A DNA stretch of 64,000 bases from Bacteroidota bacterium (GCA_023426145.1 JAFABG010000040.1:310001-374000); one strand, 5' to 3'. Shown: positions 27,608-36,566, counted from the first letter of the stretch. Made by a program: numbers and translations. The notes: generated by a model not told the origin, from the sequence alone.

Positions 27608-27661
27608 CAAACACTGTAATTAATGTTAATCTTAAGAATAAGTAGTCACCAATCTATCGGT

Positions 27662-27907
27662 AATATAATTTGTCCACAACAGACATGAGGTGACAGCAAA
27701 ATTGCCTTCACCTTGCTGTCACACGTTGCTGTCACACTGTTAAATGCTTATAATCTAAGAGTTACGACCCAATCGGTGACAGATGACAGTTTTATTTCTA
27801 TTTTATTAAATAGAAATAAAATAGGATATACAGATAAACAGAAAAGAACCTACCTTTTTATCTCATTGCAATATGATGAAAAAAATATCGCTCTAAACTA
27901 TCATTAA
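27662..27907 (+). pseudogene. Second VirE/DUF3987-type gene remnant, plus strand
   Basis: Frame pieces GDSKIAFTLLSHVAVTL and VTTQSVTDDSFIS match the minus-strand remnant at 25585-25695 at both DNA and peptide level, in inverted orientation. No start codon and no conserved upstream domain remains; sequence upstream of 27660 is non-coding. Between 27908 and 27981 I see only AT-rich sequence that originally formed the 3' end of the leucine-rich-repeat gene now at 38850. Confidence 0.35.
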
Positions 27908-27972
27908 TGGTGCTTTCACAACCTACTCAAATAACTAATAGCATTAAATGTTTTCTCATGGCTTAATTTTTT

Positions 27973-27981
27973 ATATAATTA
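27973..27981. repeat. Left 9-bp target-site duplication of the composite transposon
   Basis: ATATAATTA directly before the first base of the left IS4-family element; the same nine bases follow the right element at 38890-38898. Confidence 0.9.
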
Positions 27982-29299
27982 CATTGCTGTCCCATTAAAA
28001 TCGCAAAACGCTCTTTGAAATATTTGAAATTTAGTTCGTTACAGAGGTTTTTCGAGTCAACGGACTTGAATTTATAGCTTTGCAATCAGATTAATCTGAT
28101 TGTATATGTTTCAAGATAAATTTGTTTTCGCTCAACTCGTTTCCTTTTTAGATAGAAATCACTTCAACTACCTAGTGCGCAAGTTTGATGGCGACAAGTA
28201 TGTTAAACACTTCACATGTTGGAATCAACTGCTTGCACTCATGTTTGGTCAATTATCCAACAGGGAAAGTTTGCGAGATTTGATTATTGCCCTAGGTGCT
28301 CATCGCTCCAAGTGTTATCACTTAGGAATGGGTAAGAACGTATCAAAATCATCTTTAGCTCGGGCGAATCAAGATAGAGACTACCAAATTTTTGAAGAGT
28401 TCGCTTACTCTCTAGTAAATGAAGCCAGACAGAAACGTGCTACAGACATTTTCAAGTTGGGAGGAAATGTATATGCTTTTGATTCCACAACAATCGACTT
28501 ATGTCTAAATGTCTTCTGGTGGGCTAAGTTCCGAAAGAAGAAAGGAGGAATTAAAGTTCACACCTTGTACGATGTGGAAACTCAAATCCCGGCATTCTTC
28601 CATATAACAACAGCCAGTGTTCATGATTCAAAAACTATAGATAAAATCCCTTACGAACCTGGTTCTTACTATATATTTGACCGTGCCTACAACAACTTCA
28701 AGATGTTGTATCGGATTCATCAAATAGAAGCCTACTTCGTTGTTAGGGCAAAGAAGAATCTTCTATACAAATCCGTCAAATGGAAACGCAGACTACCGAA
28801 GAATGTACTTTCTGATATGTCTATCGAATTGACCGGATTTTATCCGAAGCAATACTATCCTGAAAAACTTCGGTTGGTTCGTTATTGGGATGAAGAACAA
28901 AAACGAGAGTTTGTATTCTTAACCAATGCCATGGATATATCTGCCCTTCAAGTGGCAGAATTGTATAAGAACCGGTGGCAGGTGGAGTTGTTCTTCAAAT
29001 GGCTCAAGCAACACCTCAAAATTAAAAAGTTTTGGGGTACTACAGAAAATGCCGTAAGAATACAAATCTATGCTGCCATATGTGCCTACTGTTTGGTCGC
29101 AATCATTCAACATGATATGAAACTTGACAGAAGCACATATGAGGTTCTCCAAATCCTAAGCATATCCCTGACGGATAAAACTCACTTAAAAGATCTCTTT
29201 AACAAAACTAATTTTCAATATGACAAAGAACGGTGCGACTCTAATGAACCAAGTTTATTTGATTTTTAATAACGTCTCAATTTTAATGGGACACTAGTG
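27982..29299 (+). mobile_element. IS4-family insertion sequence, left copy
   Basis: Bounded by imperfect inverted repeats CATTGCTGTCCCATTAAAAT (left) and CACTAGTGTCCCATTAAAAT (complement of the right end), 16 of 20 positions equal. It encodes one full-length transposase on the plus strand. It is related to, but clearly diverged from, the right copy at 37574. Confidence 0.9.
28106..29269 (+). CDS. IS4-family transposase, left copy
   Basis: About 387 residues. DDE residues are visible in YAFDSTTIDL, YYIFDRAYNN and the IS4 YREK-like block NRWQVELFFKWLKQHLKIK. The ATG at 28106 is used because it aligns with the start of the right copy (MFQDKYVFAQ); the TTG at 28100 is two codons upstream. The protein looks intact, so either copy could mobilise the composite. 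Confidence 0.92.
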   Translation: MFQDKFVFAQLVSFLDRNHFNYLVRKFDGDKYVKHFTCWNQLLALMFGQLSNRESLRDLIIALGAHRSKCYHLGMGKNVSKSSLARANQDRDYQIFEEFAYSLVNEARQKRATDIFKLGGNVYAFDSTTIDLCLNVFWWAKFRKKKGGIKVHTLYDVETQIPAFFHITTASVHDSKTIDKIPYEPGSYYIFDRAYNNFKMLYRIHQIEAYFVVRAKKNLLYKSVKWKRRLPKNVLSDMSIELTGFYPKQYYPEKLRLVRYWDEEQKREFVFLTNAMDISALQVAELYKNRWQVELFFKWLKQHLKIKKFWGTTENAVRIQIYAAICAYCLVAIIQHDMKLDRSTYEVLQILSISLTDKTHLKDLFNKTNFQYDKERCDSNEPSLFDF

Positions 29300-29782
29300 A
29301 GCTTTGCGGTAAAAGATTGGATTGACGTATTTACCCGCAATGAGTACAAGGACATTTTGATCGAAAGTTTGGATTTCTGTCAAAAACAAAAAGGTCTTGA
29401 AGTTTTTTCTTGGTGCGTGATGACTAATCACGTCCATTTAATCGTTCGGGCTAAAGAAGGATATTTATTGCAAAATATTTTACGTGATTTCAAACGCCAT
29501 ACAAGCAAAAAGGTAGTTGAAGCAATAAAGGAAAATCCACAAGAGAGCAGGAAAGAATGGTTGATAGATAAATTTGTGGGTAATGCCGGTATATCTTTTT
29601 GGGGTACAGATAATCATCCCATTGAGCTGTGGAGCAATAAAGTTATCGACCAAAAGCTGACCTACCTACACAATAATCCGGTAGAAGAAGGGTTGGTTTT
29701 TAAGCCGGAGCAATATGTGTACTGCAGCGCTATTGACTATGCAGGTGGAAAAGGCTTGTTGGATATAACTTTAATAGAATAA
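29297..29782 (+). pseudogene. REP-associated tyrosine transposase (RAYT, Y1 family), 5' truncated by the left IS
   Basis: The frame enters directly from the IS end, at SFAVKDWIDVFTRNEYKDI, which in intact relatives is preceded by about 15 residues and a start codon. The HUH block TNHVHLIV and the catalytic Tyr in LTYLHNNPVEEG are present. These IS200-like nucleases act on palindromic REP sequences. With its own start lost it is expressed, if at all, from the codon GTG at 29297 supplied by the IS end. Confidence 0.8.
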
Positions 29783-30130
29783 TTGAATAATTGCTTTTCA
29801 AGCAACGCACGGATGAATATCCGCGCGAGCGGAGGGGAATACAAGCCTCGCGAGTGGATTTTTGAAGGAGAAACCGGCAAACAATATTCCGCCAAAAGCA
29901 TTCAGGTAATTCTGAAAAACGCGGTTACAAAAGCCGGAATAAAAAAACAGGTATCGGTACACACGCTCCGGCATTCGTTTGCCACACATCTGCTCGAAGC
30001 GGGAACAGACTTACGCTATATACAAAGCCTGCTCGGGCATAGCAGCAGCAAAACTACCGAAATATATACACATATTACTACCAAAGGATTTGACCAAATA
30101 AAAAGTCCGCTTGACACCTTAGAAATTTAA
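29783..30130 (+). pseudogene. C-terminal fragment of a tyrosine recombinase
   Basis: Homology begins at about YKPREWIFEG (29838) and includes HTLRHSFATHLLEAG (HxxR), LGHSSSKTTEIYTH with the second His and the nucleophilic Tyr, and the KSPLDTL tail usual in Bacteroidetes recombinases. The N-terminal core-binding domain and the first catalytic Arg are absent. The extra segment that distinguishes integron integrases is not present between REW and the SIQ helix, so it looks like an ordinary Xer/phage-type enzyme. Immediately follows the RAYT remnant. Confidence 0.8.
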
Positions 30131-30138
30131 TAAGAAAA

Positions 30139-30169
30139 GTTGTTAAATCGAAAAAAATGTTTATTTTTG
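30139..30169 (+). promoter_or_regulatory. Bacteroidetes-type promoter for the nitrosative-stress cluster
   Basis: GTTG at 30139-30142 and TATTTTTG at 30162-30169 with a 19-base spacer fit the -33/-7 pattern. The predicted leader to the ATG at 30420 is about 245 bases, with no structure I can name in it; no clear Crp/Fnr-type dyad was found by eye. Confidence 0.5.
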
Positions 30170-30419
30170 CAATTACACAATAATCAAAAAAAATCTACAA
30201 TAAAAAAAATTAACATTTCTGTATAAGAATACCATCTTAATCATCTCTACCAGATAACTCGCTCATTTACAATGATATGATAAAATAAATAAATCCGGAT
30301 AAGGTGAATATATAAGCAATAGTACTTCGTTTACAGGAAAATGGACTTCTTATAGAGAAATGTTAGCCACAATAATAGAAGAGCAGACTGAAAATGATGT
30401 CGAATTAAAAACATAACAT

Positions 30420-31640
30420 ATGTCAGAATACATTAACAACTCAGAAAAACGGTTAGAAGCTCTTATGGCTTTTACATTAGGCATGATGAATGGTGAGGAT
30501 GGCAAAACCTTGATAGAAACATACAAGGATGCCATTGAAAATATTACTCCTCACGATATGCTGAAATTAGAGGACAAGCAGATGCAGATGGGAATAACAC
30601 CAGAACAAATTAAAGGAGATATTGAGAAAATAATAAATGTCTTTTTTAAAAGCCTTGATAGTTATAAATGGAAAAAACCTTCTGATGGCTCTTTCCTGTT
30701 TTATCTAATGTTAGAAAATGAAGCCTTCACTTTTAAGTTGAATCAGGTTAAAAAGGTAATTAGAAATTATAAAGGTCGTGAAGAATCTGAATTTAATAAA
30801 CTTAAAAGCGAGCTGTTGTCCCATTTTATTAAATTTCATGAATTTAATTCTCACTACATTAAGAAAGAAAATATTCTTTTTCCTTATCTTGAGCAGCTTT
30901 GGGAAAGTTATCGTCCTTTAAAAGTAATGTGGTCGTTGCACGATGATATTAGGAAAACATTAAAAGAATTGATTTCTATACTCGAATCAGACAAAACAGG
31001 ATGGCAAGATTTCAACAAACTCTTAGGAAAATATTTCTCTTTGGTTTTCAGAATGATTCAAAAGGAAAACATAATAATATTTCCTGTAGCTACCGAAACG
31101 GTAAATGAGGATGCATGGAATCAGATGAATATACAAAGTTTTGAATATCCTTTTCCATTTATTGAAACTCCTGAAAAACCCAATAACGAAGATGTGAAAA
31201 AAATAATTAAAGAGAGCAACATAAACAAAAATGGAAACATAATTTCCGATACAGGAAGTTTAAACGCAGAACAGGTTTTATTGGCTTTCAATCATCTACC
31301 AGTGGATATAACCATAGTTGATGAAAACGATAAAGTGTTATTTTTTAACAAGGCAAAGGATCGTTTTTTTCCACGTTCCCCTGCAATTGTCGGAAGGTTG
31401 GTACAGAATTGTCATCCCCCTGAAAGCGTGCATATTGTAGAGAAAATAGTTGAGGCATTTAAAACAGGTAAAAAAGACAAAGCTGATTTCTGGATTCAAA
31501 TGAAAGGCAAATTCATTTTAATACAATATTTTGCTTTACGAGATGAGGCCGGTAATTATAGGGGGGTTATCGAAGTAAGTCAAGATATTACGGAAATACG
31601 TAACTTGCAAGGTGAAAAACGTTTATTAAATTGGGAATAA
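30420..31640 (+). CDS. DUF438 / hemerythrin / PAS domain protein
   Basis: Three parts: an N-terminal DUF438 helical region (to about 85), a hemerythrin-like four-helix bundle (about 105-245, with His and Glu in SHFIKFHEFNSHYIKKENILF, SLHDDIR and QKENIIIFPV) and a C-terminal PAS domain (about 290-400, VDITIVDENDKVLFFNKAKDRFFPRSP). This architecture is known from proteins thought to sense or handle NO or oxygen through a di-iron or haem centre. It starts a run of four closely spaced genes with hcp, which supports a nitrosative-stress role. Cytosolic. Confidence 0.85.
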   Translation: MSEYINNSEKRLEALMAFTLGMMNGEDGKTLIETYKDAIENITPHDMLKLEDKQMQMGITPEQIKGDIEKIINVFFKSLDSYKWKKPSDGSFLFYLMLENEAFTFKLNQVKKVIRNYKGREESEFNKLKSELLSHFIKFHEFNSHYIKKENILFPYLEQLWESYRPLKVMWSLHDDIRKTLKELISILESDKTGWQDFNKLLGKYFSLVFRMIQKENIIIFPVATETVNEDAWNQMNIQSFEYPFPFIETPEKPNNEDVKKIIKESNINKNGNIISDTGSLNAEQVLLAFNHLPVDITIVDENDKVLFFNKAKDRFFPRSPAIVGRLVQNCHPPESVHIVEKIVEAFKTGKKDKADFWIQMKGKFILIQYFALRDEAGNYRGVIEVSQDITEIRNLQGEKRLLNWE

Positions 31641-31641
31641 T

Positions 31642-32328
31642 ATGAAAGAGTGGTTTAAAAACAAAAATGATTTTGAAGCGTTTGATGTAAGAACTCTAAA
31701 AGGGAATTTTTTACAGGCAATTGTTCTTAAGGCAAAACAAACGAAAAAGGGCAAAGGTCTGCTAATAATTCAGAATTTTGAGCCGATTCCGTTGTATAGT
31801 ACAATGAAGAACTTAGGTTTTGATTATCATATTGAAAAAGATGCAGAGAATAATTATTACTGTTATTTTTTTAGGGAGAATGAAATTGAAAAAGAAGACA
31901 AAGAATTACCGCTTAAGCCAATAGTAATGCCACGATATGCAGACATCGACCCTAGAATAGCCGATTTAACAGTTAATTTTTGGGATAATATCTGGAATAA
32001 AGAAAACCCGGCAATCGAACTAAAATTTAAACTTCTTATCTCGTTGGCAAATGCGGTAGGTTTAGGTCGTATAAGACAAGCAACCCGGGAAATTATTAAA
32101 GCGTATTATCTTGGTATAACAGTGGAGCAATTAGAAGAGGTGTTTGCTTTGATTATTTGGAATCAGGGGATTGGTCATTTTTCTTCTGAGATTGCACAAT
32201 CATCCCTTTTTAAAGTATTTCTTCTGATTAAAGAATCGGAAAAGAAAGGTAAAAAACGAGATGAAATTATAAATATTTTACACGAAAAATTTGGAGAGAA
32301 AAACCCTGAAATGGGATTTAATAACTAA
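31642..32328 (+). CDS. DUF2249 plus AhpD/carboxymuconolactone-like fusion protein
   Basis: Residues 1-80 match the DUF2249 fold (FDVRTLKGN, KGLLIIQNFEPIPLYSTM), a small SirA/TusA-like domain. Residues about 105-210 form a helical AhpD-like bundle (LISLANAVGLGRIRQATREI), but without the CxxC of the peroxidase. It starts two bases after the DUF438 stop, so translation is coupled. DUF438 and DUF2249 often occur together next to nitrogen-oxide genes; the reaction is unknown. Confidence 0.7.
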   Translation: MKEWFKNKNDFEAFDVRTLKGNFLQAIVLKAKQTKKGKGLLIIQNFEPIPLYSTMKNLGFDYHIEKDAENNYYCYFFRENEIEKEDKELPLKPIVMPRYADIDPRIADLTVNFWDNIWNKENPAIELKFKLLISLANAVGLGRIRQATREIIKAYYLGITVEQLEEVFALIIWNQGIGHFSSEIAQSSLFKVFLLIKESEKKGKKRDEIINILHEKFGEKNPEMGFNN

Positions 32329-32340
32329 AAACTTAAAATT

Positions 32341-33972
32341 ATGTTTTGTAATCAATGTCAGGAAACAGCCAAAAATACAGGTTGTACAATTAAAGGAGTT
32401 TGCGGAAAAACCGAAGAAACTTCTAATCTTCAGGATTTGTTAATGTTTGCTTGTCAAGGACTTTCGTATTTGACAATTGAAGCCCGAAAACAAGGAATAG
32501 ACACAAATGCCGAGAGTAAACACATTACTAATTGTCTGTTTATGACTATCACCAATGCAAATTTTGATGATAAATCAATCATTCAGGCAATTAAAGATGC
32601 TATTAAATATCGTGATGAATTAAAAAGCAAAGTTAATATTGCAGAGAATCATCCGTCAATCAATTGGAATGGAAAAACCGATGAAGACTTTAATGCAAAA
32701 GCAAAAGAAGTTGGAACATTAACTTACGACTCCAATGAAGACATTCGCGGACTGAAACAATATGTTTTGTTTGGAATAAAAGGAATGGCGGCTTATGCTG
32801 AACATGCTTTCAATCTGGGTTTTGAAGAGCAGGAAATTTATAATTTTATGGAAGAAAGTTTGGTGATGATTACCAAGCCAATAGAATTGACCGATGCTTT
32901 TAATTGGGTTGTAAAAACAGGCGAATATGGTGTAAAAGTAATGGCTTTATTAGACAAAGCAAATACCGAAACATTCGGAAATCCAGAAATTACGAATGTA
33001 AAAATCGGAGTTGGCAAAAATCCTGGAATTTTAATCAGCGGACATGATTTAAAAGATTTAGAGCAACTTTTAATTCAGACCGAAGGCAAAGGAATTGATA
33101 TTTACACACATTCCGAAATGTTGCCTGCAAATGCATATCCAAATTTAAAGAAATACAAACATCTGGTTGGTAACTATGGTAATGCATGGCATCGTCAGTT
33201 AGAAGAATTTGAAACTTTTAACGGACCAATTTTATTTACAACCAACTGTCTAGTTCCACCACGCAAAGCAACTACATACAACAACAGAGTTTTCACAACG
33301 GGAGCAACAGGAATGCCTGAATGGAAAAGAATTGAAAAGAAACTTCCAAACGGACATAAAGACTTTTCAGAAATTATTGAATTAGCCAAAACTTGTCCAC
33401 CTCCTACGGAAATAGAAACAGGCGAAATAACCATAGGATTTGCACATAATCAGGTTATGGCACTTGCCGATAAAATTCTTGATGCAGTCAACTCTGGCGC
33501 AATTAAAAAAATGGTTGTAATGTCGGGTTGCGATGCACGACAAAAATCTCGTGAATATTACACCGAATTTGCAAAACAACTACCAGAAGATACCGTAATT
33601 CTCACTTCCGGTTGTGCAAAATATCGCTATAACAAATTAAAATTAGGCGATATTGGTGGCATTCCAAGGGTATTAGATGCAGGACAATGTAACGATAGTT
33701 ATTCTTGGGCATTTGTTGCATTGAAACTAAAAGAAGTTTTAAAATTAGATGATATAAACAAACTTCCAATTGTATTTAATATTGCATGGTATGAGCAAAA
33801 AGCAATTATTGTGCATCTTGCATTATTAGCTCTTGGCATCAAAAATACACATGTTGGACCAACTTTGCCAGCGTGGTTAACTCCAAATCTATTGAAAGCG
33901 GTACAAGAGAGTTTTGGAGTACAAACCATTACAACAGTAGAAGAAGACATGAAAATTTTTGAACTTGCTTAA
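32341..33972 (+). CDS. hcp: Hybrid cluster protein (hydroxylamine reductase)
   Basis: MFCNQCQETAKNTGC gives the CxxC of the N-terminal 4Fe cluster, with the third and fourth Cys in TGCTIKGVCGK. The hybrid-cluster ligands follow: SGHDLKDL, HSEMLPANAYPN, TTNCLVPP, MSGCDARQKSR, TSGCAKYRYN and GQCNDSYS. Length (543 residues) and order are normal for Hcp. The enzyme reduces hydroxylamine in vitro and NO in vivo and protects anaerobes against nitrosative stress. It is 12 bases after the DUF2249 gene and directly before a BFD-type ferredoxin, which may act as its electron donor or help cluster maintenance. Confidence 0.95.
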   Translation: MFCNQCQETAKNTGCTIKGVCGKTEETSNLQDLLMFACQGLSYLTIEARKQGIDTNAESKHITNCLFMTITNANFDDKSIIQAIKDAIKYRDELKSKVNIAENHPSINWNGKTDEDFNAKAKEVGTLTYDSNEDIRGLKQYVLFGIKGMAAYAEHAFNLGFEEQEIYNFMEESLVMITKPIELTDAFNWVVKTGEYGVKVMALLDKANTETFGNPEITNVKIGVGKNPGILISGHDLKDLEQLLIQTEGKGIDIYTHSEMLPANAYPNLKKYKHLVGNYGNAWHRQLEEFETFNGPILFTTNCLVPPRKATTYNNRVFTTGATGMPEWKRIEKKLPNGHKDFSEIIELAKTCPPPTEIETGEITIGFAHNQVMALADKILDAVNSGAIKKMVVMSGCDARQKSREYYTEFAKQLPEDTVILTSGCAKYRYNKLKLGDIGGIPRVLDAGQCNDSYSWAFVALKLKEVLKLDDINKLPIVFNIAWYEQKAIIVHLALLALGIKNTHVGPTLPAWLTPNLLKAVQESFGVQTITTVEEDMKIFELA

Positions 33973-33977
33973 ACTAA

Positions 33978-34166
33978 ATGATTATGGAAGAAGATAAATT
34001 AATTTGCACTTGTATGGATGTTTATAAAAGCACCATAGTAAAAGCCATTAAAGAGAAGAATTTAAAAACGGTTGAAGAAGTTGGTGAAGAGACAGAAGCA
34101 GGTACAGTTTGCGGACAATGTCAAGATGATATTCAAGAAATACTTGACGAAATAAATGGTAAATAA
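33978..34166 (+). CDS. BFD-like [2Fe-2S]-binding protein
   Basis: Sixty-two residues with ICTCMDV and VCGQCQ, the CxC...CxxC arrangement of the bacterioferritin-associated ferredoxin (Fer2_BFD) domain, and the helical ending DDIQEILDEI. A second ATG two codons on (33984) is equally possible. Five bases after hcp, so very likely co-translated. Likely an electron-transfer or iron-sulfur helper for Hcp. Confidence 0.85.
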   Translation: MIMEEDKLICTCMDVYKSTIVKAIKEKNLKTVEEVGEETEAGTVCGQCQDDIQEILDEINGK

Positions 34167-34173
34167 TTACTGT

Positions 34174-34305
34174 GGCTAACAAGCGGTCATAAAACATTGG
34201 GGGTGATGTGGTTAACTCAACTGCATCACTCTTTTTTAACTTACTCACAGTTTGACAGGAAAGTGCTTTGAACTCCCCAACGTTTCATACCGCCGACCGT
34301 TAGCG
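34174..34305 (+). other. attC-like (integron cassette) recombination site 1
   Basis: A 132-bp imperfect palindrome following the BFD gene. The outer pair GGCTAAC (34174-34180) and GTTAGCG (34299-34305) matches the R''/R' core sites; next come GCGGT at 34183 and ACCGC ending at 34293 as L''/L'. The stem continues as CATAAAACATTGGGG against CCCCAACGTTTCAT with one extra C on one arm, like the extrahelical bases of attC. The centre carries a small hairpin (GTGATG...CATCAC, 34203-34229). A start codon follows 40 bases after R', the usual cassette spacing. No integron integrase is present in the window. Confidence 0.6.
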
Positions 34306-34344
34306 GCAAGCATGGAGTCAAAAACCAATTAACGTATTAAACTA

Positions 34345-35307
34345 ATGAACAAAAAACCAATTAAAAACATAGGTATATTTATTATAGTTGCAGTTGCAAG
34401 TGGATGGCTTGGTTTATTAATTGACAAATCCCTTGAGCAGCAAACCGATGGCGATTCCTTAGGAATGGGAGTTTGGTTGATTTTACCCCTGTTGACAACA
34501 ATAATACTTAGGCTCTTTGCCGGAGACGGTTGGAAAGATATTGGATTAAAACTTAATTTTAAGGGAAACGTCAAATGGTATATTATTTCATTGTTAATTT
34601 TCCCAGTTGTTACAATATCCATACTTGCTATTGGAAAACTATCAGGATGGATAAATTTTTCGAATTTTAGAATAACCGCTTATCTTATGGGATTTACAAG
34701 CACCCTTATTGTGAATTTCATTAAGAATATATTTGAAGAATCTGTGTGGAGAGGTTATTTAGCTGCAAAACTATTAAAACTTAAAACAAAAGATGTTTGG
34801 CTTTACCTTATTGTTGGCGGGGTATGGGGAATTTGGCATTTGCCTTACTACTTGTTTTTTCTTCCAAGATCGGACATGTACCAAGTTTTACCAGTTGACA
34901 GAGCCGTATTTGCCATAATTGCGGTTTTTACAATGATATGTTGGTCAGTAATGTTTGTTGAACTTTATCGTATTACTAAATCAATATGGCCTGTTGTAAT
35001 TTTGCACATGATTGAAGATTCTCTGATAAACCACTTGATAATAGACGGACATATTACAATTGCATCCGGTAAAGAAATATTGATTTCACCAATTACCGGG
35101 ATAATAACATCTATATTCTATTTGATTGTTGGTTTATTGTTGAGAAGAAATCGAATAATTAATGAAAATAATATCACTATCATAAATGCCAACCGCAAAT
35201 CGAGTAGACTGCCCCGCCAGCCTTGGCTGACGGGGAGAGCCTCTCACACCACTGTACGTACGGTTCACGTATACAGCGGTTCGTTAAGAAATGGAGCAAT
35301 TTTCTGA
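34345..35307 (+). CDS. CPBP-family intramembrane glutamic protease, C terminus replaced by intron sequence
   Basis: Multi-pass membrane protein with the CPBP (Abi/CAAX-protease) motifs FEESVWRGYL (catalytic Glu pair and Arg), GGVWGIWHLPYY (His) and ILHMIEDSLIN (Asn/His region). Family members cleave prenylated proteins, act in bacteriocin self-immunity or have unknown targets. Residues 1-284 are native; from base 35199 on, the frame runs into the antisense group II intron and ends after about 36 foreign residues. Before intron insertion the frame would have run on into the attC-like site for another 20 or so residues. Flanked by attC-like sites, it has the look of a single-gene cassette of about 1.0 kb. 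Confidence 0.8.
   Translation: MNKKPIKNIGIFIIVAVASGWLGLLIDKSLEQQTDGDSLGMGVWLILPLLTTIILRLFAGDGWKDIGLKLNFKGNVKWYIISLLIFPVVTISILAIGKLSGWINFSNFRITAYLMGFTSTLIVNFIKNIFEESVWRGYLAAKLLKLKTKDVWLYLIVGGVWGIWHLPYYLFFLPRSDMYQVLPVDRAVFAIIAVFTMICWSVMFVELYRITKSIWPVVILHMIEDSLINHLIIDGHITIASGKEILISPITGIITSIFYLIVGLLLRRNRIINENNITIINANRKSSRLPRQPWLTGRASHTTVRTVHVYSGSLRNGAIF
35248..35280 (-). ncRNA. Group II intron domain V
   Basis: The minus strand reads ACCGCTGTA then a capped inner hairpin with TGAAC and finally TACAGTGGT: a 9-bp outer stem with a G-U pair, inner stem and 2-nt bulge. The triad position carries CGC, as in class C introns. Domain VI follows (paired CCCCGTCAGCC and GGCTGGCGGGG minus-strand arms, 35211-35235). 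The reverse-transcriptase stop codon lies inside this element. Confidence 0.8.
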
Positions 35308-36566
35308 TAATAAGTAAACATAGGTTCGTAACCGCGTTGTTGCAGACGTTCCACCGTGATGGTGGTTTTCAAAATAGGGCTACAGGCGACCGCCCATGTA
35401 CCCATTCGGCTACGGCTGTGGCTGTATGCGTGTTCAAGGTCAACGCCCAAACGTATCAGGTTTTTCCGTCTTCGTTCGGATTTCTTCCATTGTTTCCAGA
35501 TACAGCAACGTAGCCGGTTACGCACCCACCCATCCACATCTTTGAGTTTTTCCTGGATACTTGCCATGCGGTAGTATTGAAGCCAGCCTCGCTGTACTTC
35601 TTTCAGTTTGTGGATACGCTCATCGAAGCTGGCGGGTGTGGTTTTTCGGGTGATGGCTTTGAGTTTTAGTTTCAGGTTTTTCCATCCTTTGCCGCTTACC
35701 ACCAGCTGGTATTTGCCTTTTTCCCCCTTTTTGTAAGTGGGCACAAAACCATATCCTAATAGCGAAAAGTTTACGGGGCGACGGATTCCACTTTTCTCCC
35801 GATTAATAGGCAGGTGAAGCTTATTCTTTAAGAAGAGATAAATTTCGTTGCCTGTTTTGCGGGCATGCCATTGGCTTTTGCAATAAATGCTAAAGTCGTC
35901 AGCATAGCGGACAGACTTTAATCCACGTCTGTCTAATTCTTTATCCAATTCATCTAACATGATATTGGAGAGTATCGGGCTCAGCGGACTGCCCTGTGGT
36001 ACTCCTTTTCGGCGTTTGACTAACTTCCCGTTGATTAAAATCGGCGCTCGCAGCCATTTGCGGATAAGACGCAGCGTAAGCGGGCATTTTACCTTGCGAT
36101 ACAACAATTGCAGCAAAATGCAGTGGTCTACTTCGTCAAAGAAGCTCTTCAGGTCAATGTCTACTATATCCTGATAACCATTGTTTATATACTCCAATGC
36201 TTTGAGTACCGCTTGCAGGGCATTCTTATTCGGGCGAAATCCATAACTGTAATCCTCAAATTCCATTTCGAACCGGTTGGCTAAAACTTGCCCTACGGCT
36301 TGTTGAAGCATTCGGTCAACCACGGTAGGCACACCTAAAAGACGTGTCTTCCCATTTCCCTTGGGTATCTCTACCCCCAAAATGGGTTGTGGCAAGTAAG
36401 TGCCATTTAACAATGATTGCCCTATACTTTCCCTGTTCTTTGTCAGGTGGTCGTATAGTTCGCTTACAGGCATCCGGTCAACTCCTGCCGAACCTTTGTT
36501 CTGCCTGACCTGTTGCAATGCACGCATCATGTTGTGACGGTTAATCACTTGCTCGATCAATTCCAT
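35265..36566 (-). CDS. Group II intron reverse transcriptase/maturase (LtrA family, class C type)
   Basis: 433 residues. RT blocks in order: KGSAGVDRM, the YSYGFRPNKNALQAV block, DIDLKSFFDEVDH, GVPQGSPLSPILSN and VRYADDF with the catalytic Asp pair. A maturase (domain X/GIIM) region follows with QRGWLQYYRM and RIRLG-type helices, ending at about RGYEPMFTYYQ. No endonuclease domain. The intact protein should promote splicing and reverse splicing of its host intron. Confidence 0.92.
   Translation of the reverse strand: MELIEQVINRHNMMRALQQVRQNKGSAGVDRMPVSELYDHLTKNRESIGQSLLNGTYLPQPILGVEIPKGNGKTRLLGVPTVVDRMLQQAVGQVLANRFEMEFEDYSYGFRPNKNALQAVLKALEYINNGYQDIVDIDLKSFFDEVDHCILLQLLYRKVKCPLTLRLIRKWLRAPILINGKLVKRRKGVPQGSPLSPILSNIMLDELDKELDRRGLKSVRYADDFSIYCKSQWHARKTGNEIYLFLKNKLHLPINREKSGIRRPVNFSLLGYGFVPTYKKGEKGKYQLVVSGKGWKNLKLKLKAITRKTTPASFDERIHKLKEVQRGWLQYYRMASIQEKLKDVDGWVRNRLRCCIWKQWKKSERRRKNLIRLGVDLEHAYSHSRSRMGTWAVACSPILKTTITVERLQQRGYEPMFTYYQKIAPFLNEPLYT

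Noticed and set aside
29805..29855. REP-like hairpins after the RAYT gene (CGGATGAATATCCG and CGCGAG...CTCGCG)
   Set aside because: The second arm is part of the recombinase coding sequence (YKPREW) and the stems are only 5-6 bp, so chance or coding constraint is as likely.
29783..30130. Integron integrase (IntI) next to the cassette array
   Set aside because: The fragment goes directly from REWIFEG to the SIQ helix and lacks the extra segment specific to IntI; it looks like an ordinary Xer/phage-type recombinase end.
35223..35574. Plus-strand reading frames over the intron
   Set aside because: They are antisense to the reverse-transcriptase gene and domain V, with no start signal or family match.
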